Assembly: GCA_037447605.1 (NCBI GenBank)
Contig: CM074810.1
Span: 3,192,991 to 3,256,990 of the forward strand
Direction of reading: 5' to 3'
DNA length: 64,000 nt
From: Zygnema circumcarinatum
Taxonomy: Eukaryota; Streptophyta; Zygnematophyceae; Zygnematales; Zygnemataceae
The first letter of the stretch is position 1. Every line of letters begins with the position of its first letter. This document shows, piece by piece, positions 12,201 through 22,152 of this stretch. The notes under the pieces were generated by a model. That model searched no databases and was not told where the DNA came from. It worked only from the letters and a program-made list of their open reading frames with translations. The translations under genes were made by a program, and so were the position numbers.

Positions 12201-15060
12201 TATATCTCACTCATTTTGCTGTTCGAATTGGTGCAGGGATATGCCTGGGAGATTACTACCGAAGAAGGTGGTTGGGGATTGGAGGGCCTATTGAGAAGTA
12301 GAGGCACAGTAATCAATGGTATGCTACAGTCTCCTTGAAAGCTTAATAGTCAGGTAAAGGTCGATAAAGGTCGTTCTGCCGATTAAGGTCCCAAGTAGCT
12401 CTCTGGTGGGCCACACGGGATTAAGGAGCTCCATCCATCACAATGAAAAGTTGAACCGTTGTTGATGGACGTTCCACTTTTCGGGTTTTCGCGTCTTTAC
12501 TGGCGCTTGATAGTTCAGCCTGGAAGACTCCCATCTGTTGAAATGGCTGAGGAATGCTCCTTGTGTTTAAAAGAGTCTTGGTGTAACACCTGTAGGAAAG
12601 CTGAAAGGATGGTTGGTCCAATGCTCTTTCTATGTAGTTAGAATCGTTCTCAATACTAATCATAGCATATACCATACCAAGACCTGTTTGCGGTACCAGA
12701 GTGGTACTTATTATGAAGGTGATTAGCATGTCTCAAGACGCAGTTTGTTGGGATCGTGAGTAGTGTGAGACTCTCACGCTCTCTTCCTTCCCTCTGCCTC
12801 TCTCTCTCTCTCTCTACCCATCTCGTTTTCACATCCTGGTTGTTGTGGTTGCCTGAGCTAGACCAATTTGAAGGATTGGTTCGGAAGTAATGTCGACTTT
12901 GATATAGAGGCTCTTGCGACCTTAAAAGGAAACATTGTTTTCTTGAAGTATTTCCTTAGGCTTAAGACTCTGGGGGAATACTCGCAGGTATTACCAACGG
13001 TGTTGATATCGTCGACTGGAATCCGGCTACAGACAAGCACATTCCATCCCAATTCTCATTGGAAGACCTGTCTGGCAAGGTAGATTCGACCCCTCGAGGC
13101 ATGTTAGTAGAGGCATATTATGTTTAGTTCACCTTTTTTCTTAAAATGCATGCGGCAAGTTATATTTATCACACAGATTTGGAATACCGTTTGGTAGACT
13201 TTAACACTATTCCTAGGTTTAAGAAAAAAATCTGTTTTTTGAACAGTACTACCTGCACCAATTCCCACTGAAATTATTGCTAGATTGTTCAGGTTCTTGC
13301 AATGCTTCTTCTGAACAACCATAGTGCTTGTGCTGCTGCAGATTGAATGCAAGGCGGCTCTGCAGAAGGAACTGGGCCTGCCTGTTAGACCGGATGTTCC
13401 ACTTGTAAGTGATCGTTGTAGATGTGTAGGCATTGGCTCATGTATTCGTGCATGAGTGTATGCATCACAGGCATCGATGGTGTACATGCTGATTGCTACC
13501 TGCCTCTATTTTCTGAAGGCCTGTGAATCTTCTCTGCAGATTGGCTTCATTGGCCGCCTAGACCACCAGAAGGGCCCAGACATCATTCAAGCAGCACTGC
13601 CTCAGCTGATGGGAGATGATGTTCAACTGGTCAGTTTCTCCATCTCGCCACCAACACATGAGGCTCAGGGCCGTGTGGCCTCAAATTTGCACTCCTGAGA
13701 ACGGAGTTCGATCTTGATTTAGAAACTAATGACATAACGACCATTGGAACCTAAGTTTGATCATTAGGCAGTGCTGAGGCACCGAAAGCATGAACCTTGG
13801 AGTGTTTCTATTCGACCCTTGTTTGAAAAACATTTACTGTTGTGACTTTTATAGGTGAAGTTGGTGAAAGCTTCATTGACAGCTTCTGCTGTTAAATGAC
13901 TTTCGAATGTGACGACGATACCTTCCTCTGACGTGGCCTGTTGCAGGTGATGCTTGGAAGTGGCGACCCGGAAATTGAAACATGGATGGCGTGGGCTGAA
14001 AGTGCTTACAAAGAAAAATTTCGAGGATGGGTTGGATTCAGTGTTCCTATGGCACATCGCATTACTGCAGGGTGAGTCAGCATCCACATGATATTGGCAT
14101 ATCACAATCAGCTTCGCTGAAATAGGTTAAGTTTACGGGAATCATTAGTCGAGGTGCTCCGACAGTGACTTAATATTGACGCAATCAAATCCGCCATGGT
14201 GGTGGTGGAGGAGTGGGATTCACGTTTGTAGCGGCCTCGGCAATAACAGAGAATCTGCAGCTATAAAACTAGGTGTATGTGGAAGCGGGTGGATAGCCAG
14301 AGGAAATTTTTGTGGAAAAGAATGAGAATTAAAGAGGGAAATGGGGCCTGTGACAGGTGTGACATCTTGCTTATGCCGTCAAGGTTTGAGCCCTGCGGCT
14401 TGAACCAGCTCTATGCTATGAGATACGGAACAGTGCCAGTTGCTCATAGCACGGGAGGACTCAGAGTGAGTTTATCAACATTACTGTGCAGCCTACTACT
14501 TTTATCAAGATGTAATGAAGTAAGGGCTTGGAAAAAAATAACAAAAAATTAGAGTGAATTCGTTCTGGTGGAACGCTGACCTTTGTCACGGCGTTCTGAC
14601 TGTTCGCGTGATGGTCGTCAGGATACAATTGAAGACTATAATCCATTCGCGAATGGAGGCGCAGGGGCCGGAACAGGGTATGCCCCTTCACGTTTTCTCA
14701 CCATAGACCTGCTCTTGTACAAATTTATGTGCCTTATCATTCAGTCAGTCGCTCGGCGATTGGTCAGTTCTTACAGTGGAGAGTAGAGGTTTCGATTCTT
14801 GAGTTCAGTGCCGTATTCCCTGACCTAAAGGTGCTCGCGGGGGATTGGGGAGAGCAGGTGGACATTTTCTCCACTTTCAGTGGATGGCATGATGGGGGTA
14901 AGCAGCCAACTCTCCTCTGCCCTCGCGATCATTGAAACTGGAAAAATAGGGTTAAGTTAGTTCGGGTTTGAGTTCATAATGAAAGCGTATGGGGGGTCTC
15001 TTACTGCAGGTTTCTGACTTTTCTACTGGCGTTTGCATAGAGTCTACCTTTACACAATGT

Positions 15061-15094
<34 letters not shown>

Positions 15095-15295
15095 TGTGTT
15101 ATGAGAGAGCTCACTGGGGTGGTATGTGTGATGCTGCAGGCCATGTGGACAAGCATTGAGACATACCGTAAGCATAAGGAGGCATGGCGGGGCATCATGA
15201 CCCGAGGCATGGCCTTAGACATGTCGTGGGAGAGGGCAGCCGTCCAATACGAGCAAGTGTTTCAGTGGGCACTCATGGACCCTCCCTACGCCTGA
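9265..15295 (+). CDS. SS1: Soluble starch synthase I (ADP-glucose:glucan glucosyltransferase)
   Basis: It transfers glucose from ADP-glucose to the non-reducing end of alpha-1,4-glucans, building short amylopectin chains in the plastid. Exons: 9265-9793, 10214-10581, 10765-10842, 11018-11142, 11485-11566, 11824-11997, 12237-12318, 12988-13079, 13342-13404, 13540-13629, 13947-14071, 14357-14465, 14622-14677, 14858-14897, 15140-15295; 722 aa. The first ~60 residues are Ala/Arg/Val-rich and read as a plastid transit peptide, followed by an acidic linker with a short coiled coil ([18 protein letters not shown]). The GT5 catalytic half starts with the ADP-glucose site [10 protein letters not shown] (Lys near residue 228); later motifs are [48 protein letters not shown] and the second STGGL near 634-638. 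The C-terminus ([22 protein letters not shown]) resembles SSI more than SSII-IV. All phases match. A (GA)n tract sits in the last intron. Confidence 0.95.
15062..15093. repeat. (AG)n dinucleotide microsatellite
   Basis: About 16 AG units lie in the last intron of the starch synthase gene, roughly 45 bp before the final acceptor. Confidence 0.9.
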
Positions 15296-16254
15296 GCTCG
15301 GCAGGGAGATTGACAACTACCCCGACCCTTCCTAATGGCATTTCAAACGAGGGAGATGGTCGCGTGCAATCGTCTACTCTGAATGCACGCCGCTTCTCTC
15401 TCACACACGCACTCTCTCCCGCTTCACTCTAATCTGTGTTCCCCCGTCTTTCTCTCACACACTCTCTATTTGTAGTGGTGGGCGCTTTCTTGGCTGAAAG
15501 TGTATGGCTATCCAGTTCCAATGATGTAGGCATCAGTTATAGAACTCCAGAGTGCTTTCTCGTGGCTTAGATGCCCTTTCACTGCCTGTCCTGTCAGTAG
15601 GATAACCGTGATCTGTTGCTCCCAATTTGGCAATTTAGTGTATGTAGGATGTGGCACGCGGACGTGGTCCATGGATGTGGTGGCCCATGTGCATCGCCAT
15701 GCCAGGCCATGTCATGTTCATCATGTTGGTGTCCCTCACAATGCCGTTGTCGTGTAGGCCATAAGGTGTACACAAAGCATTTTTTTTTTAATGTAAAGTG
15801 CGTCTGCTACAGTGTCAGTTGTTAGTCTTTGTGTGTCTCTCCTTCAGATGTGAAATTGAACCTTTTCAGCTACGAGGGCCGGTACAGTATCCATTGAGGG
15901 TACACTCCACCCCATGATCCTCTCACAGCTGGCCAAATCGGACAGAAAGCAAATGTGGCGAAATGGAATTGGTTAAGTCAAGGTATCTTCACTGGAAACT
16001 CGACCTTGAAAAGTCAGCTATGAAGATGGTAGAAGCTATATGAAACCATGTGACAGTTGAAGCCATGTAAAACCGAAAGCTATGGGATAGATGAAAAGCC
16101 AGGTGACTGTATCCATGACATATGCGAAAGCATGATCAAGTTCACTGGAAGGATGGGGGTTGGAGCTCTAATGCTCATGTATGGCAAAACGCACCCATGT
16201 TCATACTGCACATTGGCACAGTGCACTGTCAGGTCCTTTACACATTTCATTGGT
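15296..16254. other. Convergent intergenic region
   Basis: This separates the 3' ends of the starch synthase gene and the small minus-strand gene. It should hold both 3' UTRs. No further gene, RNA or repeat of note is seen. Confidence 0.5.
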
Positions 16255-17426
16255 TCATTGATCGCAAGAGCTGCTCTCTCCGTAAAAAGTTATGCAGTCG
16301 ATCGGATTGGTCGTGTCCTCCCAGCTATCTCCCACAAAGACTATTTGGAGCCCTCTACTGCTGTAGCCTATTGTGATGGGCCCCTTGCGGCTTCCTCCTT
16401 CCTGTGCTCAGACAACCGAAAAGAAGATGCGTTTGGGACAGGGAGAGGGAGAGGGAGAGGGAGAGGGAGAGGGAGAGCGAGAGGGAGGGAGAGAGAGAGG
16501 GGAGGGGGGAAGGTGGGAGGACAGAGGCGAGAGGAGGATGTGCTTAAGAAGGTGGAGTGAGTCAAGGGAAAAATGCTGATAGTAATGCCAAGGACCAGAA
16601 TGTAGCACAATCGAAGGAGAAAACAATCCAAATGTTCAAACCTCACCTTCAAATCAGGCTCCCCCAGCAAACGCACCACTTCCGCATTCATCATATTAAT
16701 CCTGCATGCATGGACAAGGAGACAAGGCGCAGTTCAGACGAACGAAAGCCTTGTGAAACATCTTTGGACTCAATAATCAACATCCCAGCATTGCTATCCA
16801 CTCCTCTCTCAAGCTCCTTCCCCTGTGAACTCTGGCTACAATACTCTGCAAGGGACTCACCTCAAATTGTATGGTAATTCTCCTCCAAACACAGCGAACT
16901 TCTGTGAGCCATTGTAGATGTGAACTGCCTCAATCACGCCTCCTTCAACGCAGATTGACAGTCCGAGCTGCTTGAAGTTGTGATACTCGCAAGCCTTCCT
17001 CTTTCCAAGAGCTGCATATTTGTGAACCTCTTCAAGGAGTTTCTGGTTCTTTGAGGTGGAAACAAGGAAGGCGCGGACAGCAGTGTCCTCCCATCTTTTC
17101 CCGACCAAGTCCAAAAGCAGGGAGGATCCAATCCTGCATTCTAAAACCTCAGAAAGGGACATCGATTAGGACGAATTCTGTTTGCAGCCGTAACAAGCAA
17201 GATTGGTAAACACAATTGTCACAACCCTAAGTGACTGTTTGAGATATTCCTCCATCGCATGAAAATCATTTGCAGTGTGTAGTGCAAGCAAGCCATCATT
17301 GACGGAGTGGGAGAGGGAGAGGGAGAGGGGGGCAAGGGAGCAAAAGCAACAGCAATGGGCTTGGGGGAAACAAACATACCCCAGCCCTCCTTGAGAAGAC
17401 GAAGAAGACAACGACGACGCAGCCAT
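16255..17426 (-). CDS. Small conserved protein of unknown function
   Basis: Exons on the minus strand: 17380-17426, 16861-17133, 16647-16701 and 16255-16401; 173 aa, with phases 2, 2 and 0 closing exactly. A short Ser-rich N-terminus leads to a compact alpha/beta protein. Recognisable segments are LGLSICVEGGVIEAVHIYNG, FGGELPYNLR, NAEVVRLLGEPDLK, GPITIGYSSRGLQIVFV and SWEDTTNPIDCITFY. This order (a 'GLS' strand, an 'LP.GL' step, an 'R.EVV.LLG.P' helix, then 'I.Y...GLQI.F' and 'SWED..NPI..I') is familiar from short uncharacterised proteins in bacteria and eukaryotes. That is recollection of a pattern, not a database match. No signal peptide or membrane segment is seen. A purine-rich (GGGAGA)n patch at 16438-16530 is in its last intron. 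Confidence 0.75.
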
Positions 17427-18777
17427 CACTCCTCCTTCCTCTCTGCTCTCACCCTCCCTCCCTCCCTCCCTGCCACAGCGCGCTCTCCTGCTCTCCCCCC
17501 CTCCCTGCCAGTCTGTGCCTGCCTGACTTACCCTACTGACTGCAAACAGGTTATTCGACTAAGGACTGTAGTCAGCTAAACCAAAAAGGAACCTCAAAGG
17601 CAGGAACGAATTGGCATTGAATTCACGATGGATGAAAGAAAAGGGAACTGGCTAAAAAGTGTGTACCGCAGAGATTCATCACTTCCTTACCCTAGAGATT
17701 AGATTTCAAGATTAGGAGAATCGAAGTGGCATTGATCTCACGATGACTAGGCCACCGACTTGATTTCAAAATTACGGTTTCAGAAAACCGCTGAACACGA
17801 AGGTCAGCTCATGCCATTTTTCCCCCTTCAAAGGTCAGTCTTATTACGCCCATCATTTGATTAGGGCATACATGACAAATCCAACGGTTTTCATTTCATT
17901 TAGGTACACCTGGCATATCCAACGGCTGAATTTGAACACGTGGCAGATCCAACGGTCTTCATCCCATCTGTGCATACGTGGCCGATCTGACGGCCAGCGT
18001 CTCGAATGATCACGTGGCACATCTAACGGTCAGTATTACACTTTGCCAGAGACGGTAAACAGAAACTCTGTATAACGGCGTAGCCGTTGCAAGAAACATC
18101 ACGGTAACTGCCTTAAATGTCGTTAGGACCAATTTTCCACAAGGAAACCGACCGTTGTCTTCACACCTGCGAGCGCTCCCATTGGCCGACGGTCCCCTCC
18201 GCCAATCACAGTCGACGTCGTCGTGGCTCCGAGGTCCAATTGCGGACTGCCACGTGGTGACCTCTCACTGAGCTCTCTCAATATAGCTGGCCAATCAAAA
18301 TGTGCCATGTCATCAAAAGGACCAATCATATCCTGACACGTCACATGTTATAGTGACTCGGCAAACTGTGATTGGCCCCATTCGTTGGGTTTTCGAGGGT
18401 TTGACGACTCCGAATGGCGGGAAACAGCGACTTGGAAATGTGCGATGTACTTCCTTTATGTTCGACTCCTATTAAGTGTCTGTTTGCGCCAATTTTAAGA
18501 ATCGGTATTCCAGACCGCCACGGACCCCCTGTTCCTTAACGAGTCCTCTCCCTTCTCTCCCTTCTCTCCCTCCCCCTACCCTCTCCCCCTCGCTCTTCCC
18601 CTCTCTCCCTCCCCTCTATCCCTCCCTCCTCCCTCCCCTCTCTCCCTCCCCCCTCCCTCCCCTCTCTCCCTCCCCTCTCTCCCTCCCCCCTCTCTCTCCC
18701 CCCTCTCTCCTTCAGCAGCAGCAGCAGCTCGAAGCAGAGCAGCCCGCGAGCGGGCCCTCCCCCCTCCGCGGCGGAGC
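17427..18777. promoter_or_regulatory. Divergent promoter region with CCAACGG/ACGTGGC element cluster
   Basis: This lies between the divergently transcribed small gene and the lectin-like gene. From about 17875 to 18035 a composite word recurs in related forms: GCATATCCAACGGC, ACACGTGGCAGATCCAACGG, TACGTGGCCGATCTGACGG and TCACGTGGCACATCTAACGG. From 18165 to 18380 there are five CCAAT or ATTGG boxes mixed with CCACGTGG, ACACGTCAC and GTCGACGTCG. From about 18543 to 18713 the sequence is a (CTCCCTCC)n pyrimidine tract that probably forms the lectin gene's leader. Confidence 0.55.
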
Positions 18778-21734
18778 ATGTGGGAGCCTGCAGCGGAGCA
18801 CGAGCCCTCCCTCGCGTCCAGCTGGCAGTGGATTCTGCAGTCCACGTGGACCCTCTCCTGCACGTTCGGCCCCCTCGTGGGCGGCGAACGCTTCGTGCGG
18901 ATAAAGTCGCGCGCCAACCCTTCGTATGTGGTCTCAGCGCACCCCCACAGGGGGGTTGTGCTCATGCCGCTGCTCGGCTGTGACGCGCGCCAACTTTGGA
19001 TGGTGGACGAGAGCTGGCGCGCGCAAAAGGGCTTCGCGCTCGTGAACAAGGCCACGGGGCAGGCGCTCTGCCACAGAGAGGCGCAGGAGCAGGTGGGAGG
19101 GAGAGGGGGAGCGGGAGGGGGGGGGAAGAGAGAGGGAGAAAGGGGTGAGGGGCTCAAGGAGCAGGAGCAGGTGGGAGGGAGGGGGAGTGGGAGGNNNNNN
19201 NNNNNNNNNNNNNNNNNNNNNNNNNNNNNNNNNNNNNNNNNNNNNNNNNNNNNNNNNNNNNNNNNNNNNNNNNNNNNNNNNNNNNNNNNNNNNNNNNNNN
19301 NNNNNNNNNNNNNNNNNNNNNNNNNNNNNNNNNNNNNNNNNNNNNNNNNNNNNNNNNNNNNNNNNNNNNNNNNNNNNNNNNNNNNNNNNNNNNNNNNNNN
19401 NNNNNNNNNNNNNNNNNNNNNNNNNNNNNNNNNNNNNNNNNNNNNNNNNNNNNNNNNNNNNNNNNNNNNNNNNNNNNNNNNNNNNNNNNNNNNNNNNNNN
19501 NNNNNNNNNNNNNNNNNNNNNNNNNNNNNNNNNNNNNNNNNNNNNNNNNNNNNNNNNNNNNNNNNNNNNNNNNNNNNNNNNNNNNNNNNNNNNNNNNNNN
19601 NNNNNNNNNNNNNNNNNNNNNNNNNNNNNNNNNNNNNNNNNNNNNNNNNNNNNNNNNNNNNNNNNNNNNNNNNNNNNNNNNNNNNNNNNNNNNNNNNNNN
19701 NNNNNNNNNNNNNNNNNNNNNNNNNNNNNNNNNNNNNNNNNNNNNNNNNNNNNNNNNNNNNNNNNNNNNNNNNNNNNNNNNNNNNNNNNNNNNNNNNNNN
19801 NNNNNNNNNNNNNNNNNNNNNNNNNNNNNNNNNNNNNNNNNNNNNNNNNNNNNNNNNNNNNNNNNNNNNNNNNNNNNNNNNNNNNNNNNNNNNNNNNNNN
19901 NNNNNNNNNNNNNNNNNNNNNNNNNNNNNNNNNNNNNNNNNNNNNNNNNNNNNNNNNNNNNNNNNNNNNNNNNNNNNNNNNNNNNNNNNNNNNNNNNNNN
20001 GGGAGGGTTGGTCTGGGGGTGTGTGCATAGCTTTTGGATGCTTCGACAGTGGTTAGGTGTGGCTAAGTGAGGAATTTTTTTTTTCCAGCTGTTGCAGAAT
20101 TTTGGGTGTCAATGTGACTTGCATTCTGGTTTAGCACCAAGCTGGCTTAAGGGCGTTTCTTGTCACAGCAAAGTGTTGGCTGCTGTACTAACACTTTGAG
20201 ATAAGGGAAAATTCTTTCTGTTTTTTCACGAAGCGAAAGTGCTCTAAGGATTTAATTTATTGAGACCTGCCCTCGTTTTTTTGTTTAAGAAAAATTGGCT
20301 GTTTGCAATACTCTGGAGTATAGAAGTTGACGCGATGTTAGCCAGAAATTTGCTTTTCGTTCTATTTATGCTACCTGCTGTCAGGATTTTCTGAAAAAAA
20401 AGAAACAAATCTGGCTTAATTCCTGGTCAAGTTTCTTATGCAGTTTTTTAGTTCATTGCGAACTACGAACTCTATAGATATAGTCTTTGTGCTTCAAGAG
20501 AAGCGTCTAGAATCGAAAAGAAATTGAGTTTGAGTTCCGTTTTTTGTTCTAGTTACCTTCTAAATTTATTCGTCAACCTTCTTTGTCTAAATATGGTTGT
20601 GTTTTACTGGTGGCATCTGTACAGGTTTCCTTGACGGATTATGATCCAACGGAGGAGAATGAGAAGATTTTGTGGACTTTAGGTCCGGATGCAGGACAAG
20701 GCTACTTCGCCCTAAAGGCTCCGGGCAGCAACCCACTCTATCTTGATATTTCCGAGGAGAAAGTTTCAGAAGGAAAACACATCCTTGCTTACGATTGGAA
20801 AGGGGGTCTTCATCAGATGTGGGGTTTAGAGCCGCTGGTGAGTCCCCTTCCTCTCCCTCTTCCTCGTCTTTTTCCTCTCCCTTCCCTCTCCCTCTCCTCT
20901 CCCCCTCCCTCTCCTCTCCCTCGCCCTCCTCTCCTCTCTTCTCCTCTTCTCTTCTCTCCTCCTCCCCCCCCCTACCTCTCCTCTCCCCACCCTCTCGCTC
21001 TCCTCGCCCTCCTCTCTCCCTCCCCTCTCCCTCACCTCCCCCCCCTCTCCCCTCTCTTCCCATCGCCCTGTCCCTCCCTCTCCTCCTCTCCCGCCCCCTT
21101 CTCCATCTCCCCCACCCCCTCCCTCTCCTCTCCCTCCACCTTGCCCTGTTCCTCCCTCCCTCTCCTCCTCTCCCTCAACATCTGCCGGCCCACCCAGAGA
21201 CCTGGTGAACGGAAAAAGTCTCCTTCCTTAGCCTCATTTGCTCTTCGTTTCTAGCAGGGCCTCCTCTATACCATCCGCTCAAGACTCAGTGAGGAGCACG
21301 CTCTCTCAGCAGACCTTGAGGCAAAAGTGAACTTTCCAGAAATACGAATGAAGGATCTGAATGAGGATGATCCCGAGCAACTGTGGACCATAGAGAGCCA
21401 CTTTGACCAGAGCATCACCATTCGGAATGTGGCCAGTAAGCTTTCTATCAGAGGGCCCTGCTCACAGGGAGAGCGGTGCCGTCTCGGGGAAATAAGCCAA
21501 GCATTCATATACAATCTATGGCTACTTGGGAAGGATGAGGGAGAGTGCTACTTCTTTGTGAGAGCGGTCTCCGATTTGGAGCTTTGTTTAGATGCAACGG
21601 AGGGGAAGGTGAAGGAGGGTTGTGGAATCATCACTCACAAATCAAAGCTCAAGTGGCCCTCCTGCCAAGCCCGCTACAATCAATTGTGGGGCTTTTTTCC
21701 TAAGGGAGGAGAAAGACCAATAAAGCCGATTTAG
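18778..21734 (+). CDS. Ricin-B-like / R40-type beta-trefoil lectin-like protein
   Basis: Exons are 18778-19092, 20625-20837 and 21255-21734 (or 21258), about 335 aa. Exon 1 ends in phase 0 and exon 2 starts in phase 0, so the N gap at 19195-20000 falls wholly inside intron 1 and the protein is probably complete. The fold is suggested by recurring Q-x-W-like motifs closing each trefoil unit: RQLWMVDE, KILWTLGP, HQMWGLEP, EQLWTIES, YNLWLLGK and NQLWGFFP. Each is preceded by short strands such as FVRIKSRANPSYVVSAHP, YFALKAPGSNPLYLDI and LELCLDATEGKV. This resembles plant R40/ricin-B-lectin-domain proteins, which bind carbohydrate or respond to stress. No toxin A-chain-like domain and no signal peptide are present, so a cytosolic or nuclear protein is inferred. 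An ATG farther upstream is possible. Confidence 0.75.
19195..20000. other. Assembly gap, 806 N
   Basis: The gap is flanked on the left by two near-identical GGAGCAGG|TGGGAGG-type blocks (around 19081-19118 and 19157-19194). A tandem array that the assembler could not resolve is the likely cause. The gap is in intron 1 of the lectin-like gene. Confidence 0.99.
20838..21180. repeat. (CTCCCTCTCC)n pyrimidine tract in intron 2 of the lectin-like gene
   Basis: Nearly pure C/T sequence begins directly after the GTGAGT donor and fills most of the 417-bp intron. The sense strand is pyrimidine-rich. Confidence 0.85.
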
Positions 21735-22152
21735 GTGGGGAGTCACTGCTCTTTTTGGTAGGCTTAGGGCAGTTACGAGTGAGTGGTAGAACGAGGAAGA
21801 GGCATATTAGTAGGATGGCTGTGCATAGCATGTATATAGGCTATCCATTGTCGCATTTACAGAGGGGAATTGTATCGGCTTGTGGTAGGAGAATAAACTT
21901 CATAGGACGGCTTATTCAATAGGAAGCAATGTGGAACCCAAGTAGGAGCTAGAGAGAGGCCTGAGGGCTCCCTTGGTGAGGAAATATATTGATTTGTCAA
22001 GAAACGTACAATGTACATAAGAACAAGTTGGTTGAAAAAATAGCTAAGTAATAATCACACTCTTCTTCTACATTTCTCTCCTACAATTGAGCCTGCCTTT
22101 GCTTGGCAACATCTGCAACAATTCATGCTGTTGCCCCCTCATGTTGTATGTC
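21735..22152. other. Convergent intergenic region
   Basis: This separates the 3' ends of the lectin-like gene and the SUMO protease gene. It probably contains both 3' UTRs. Nothing else is recognised. Confidence 0.5.

Noticed and set aside
16057-16560. 167-codon plus-strand frame over the small minus-strand gene
   Set aside because: The antisense strand has a four-exon gene that closes in phase and carries conserved motifs; this frame ends in a GA array.
18778-20070. A 430-codon frame running through the N block
   Set aside because: Frames through N are meaningless; exon 1 ends at 19092 and joins 20625 in phase.
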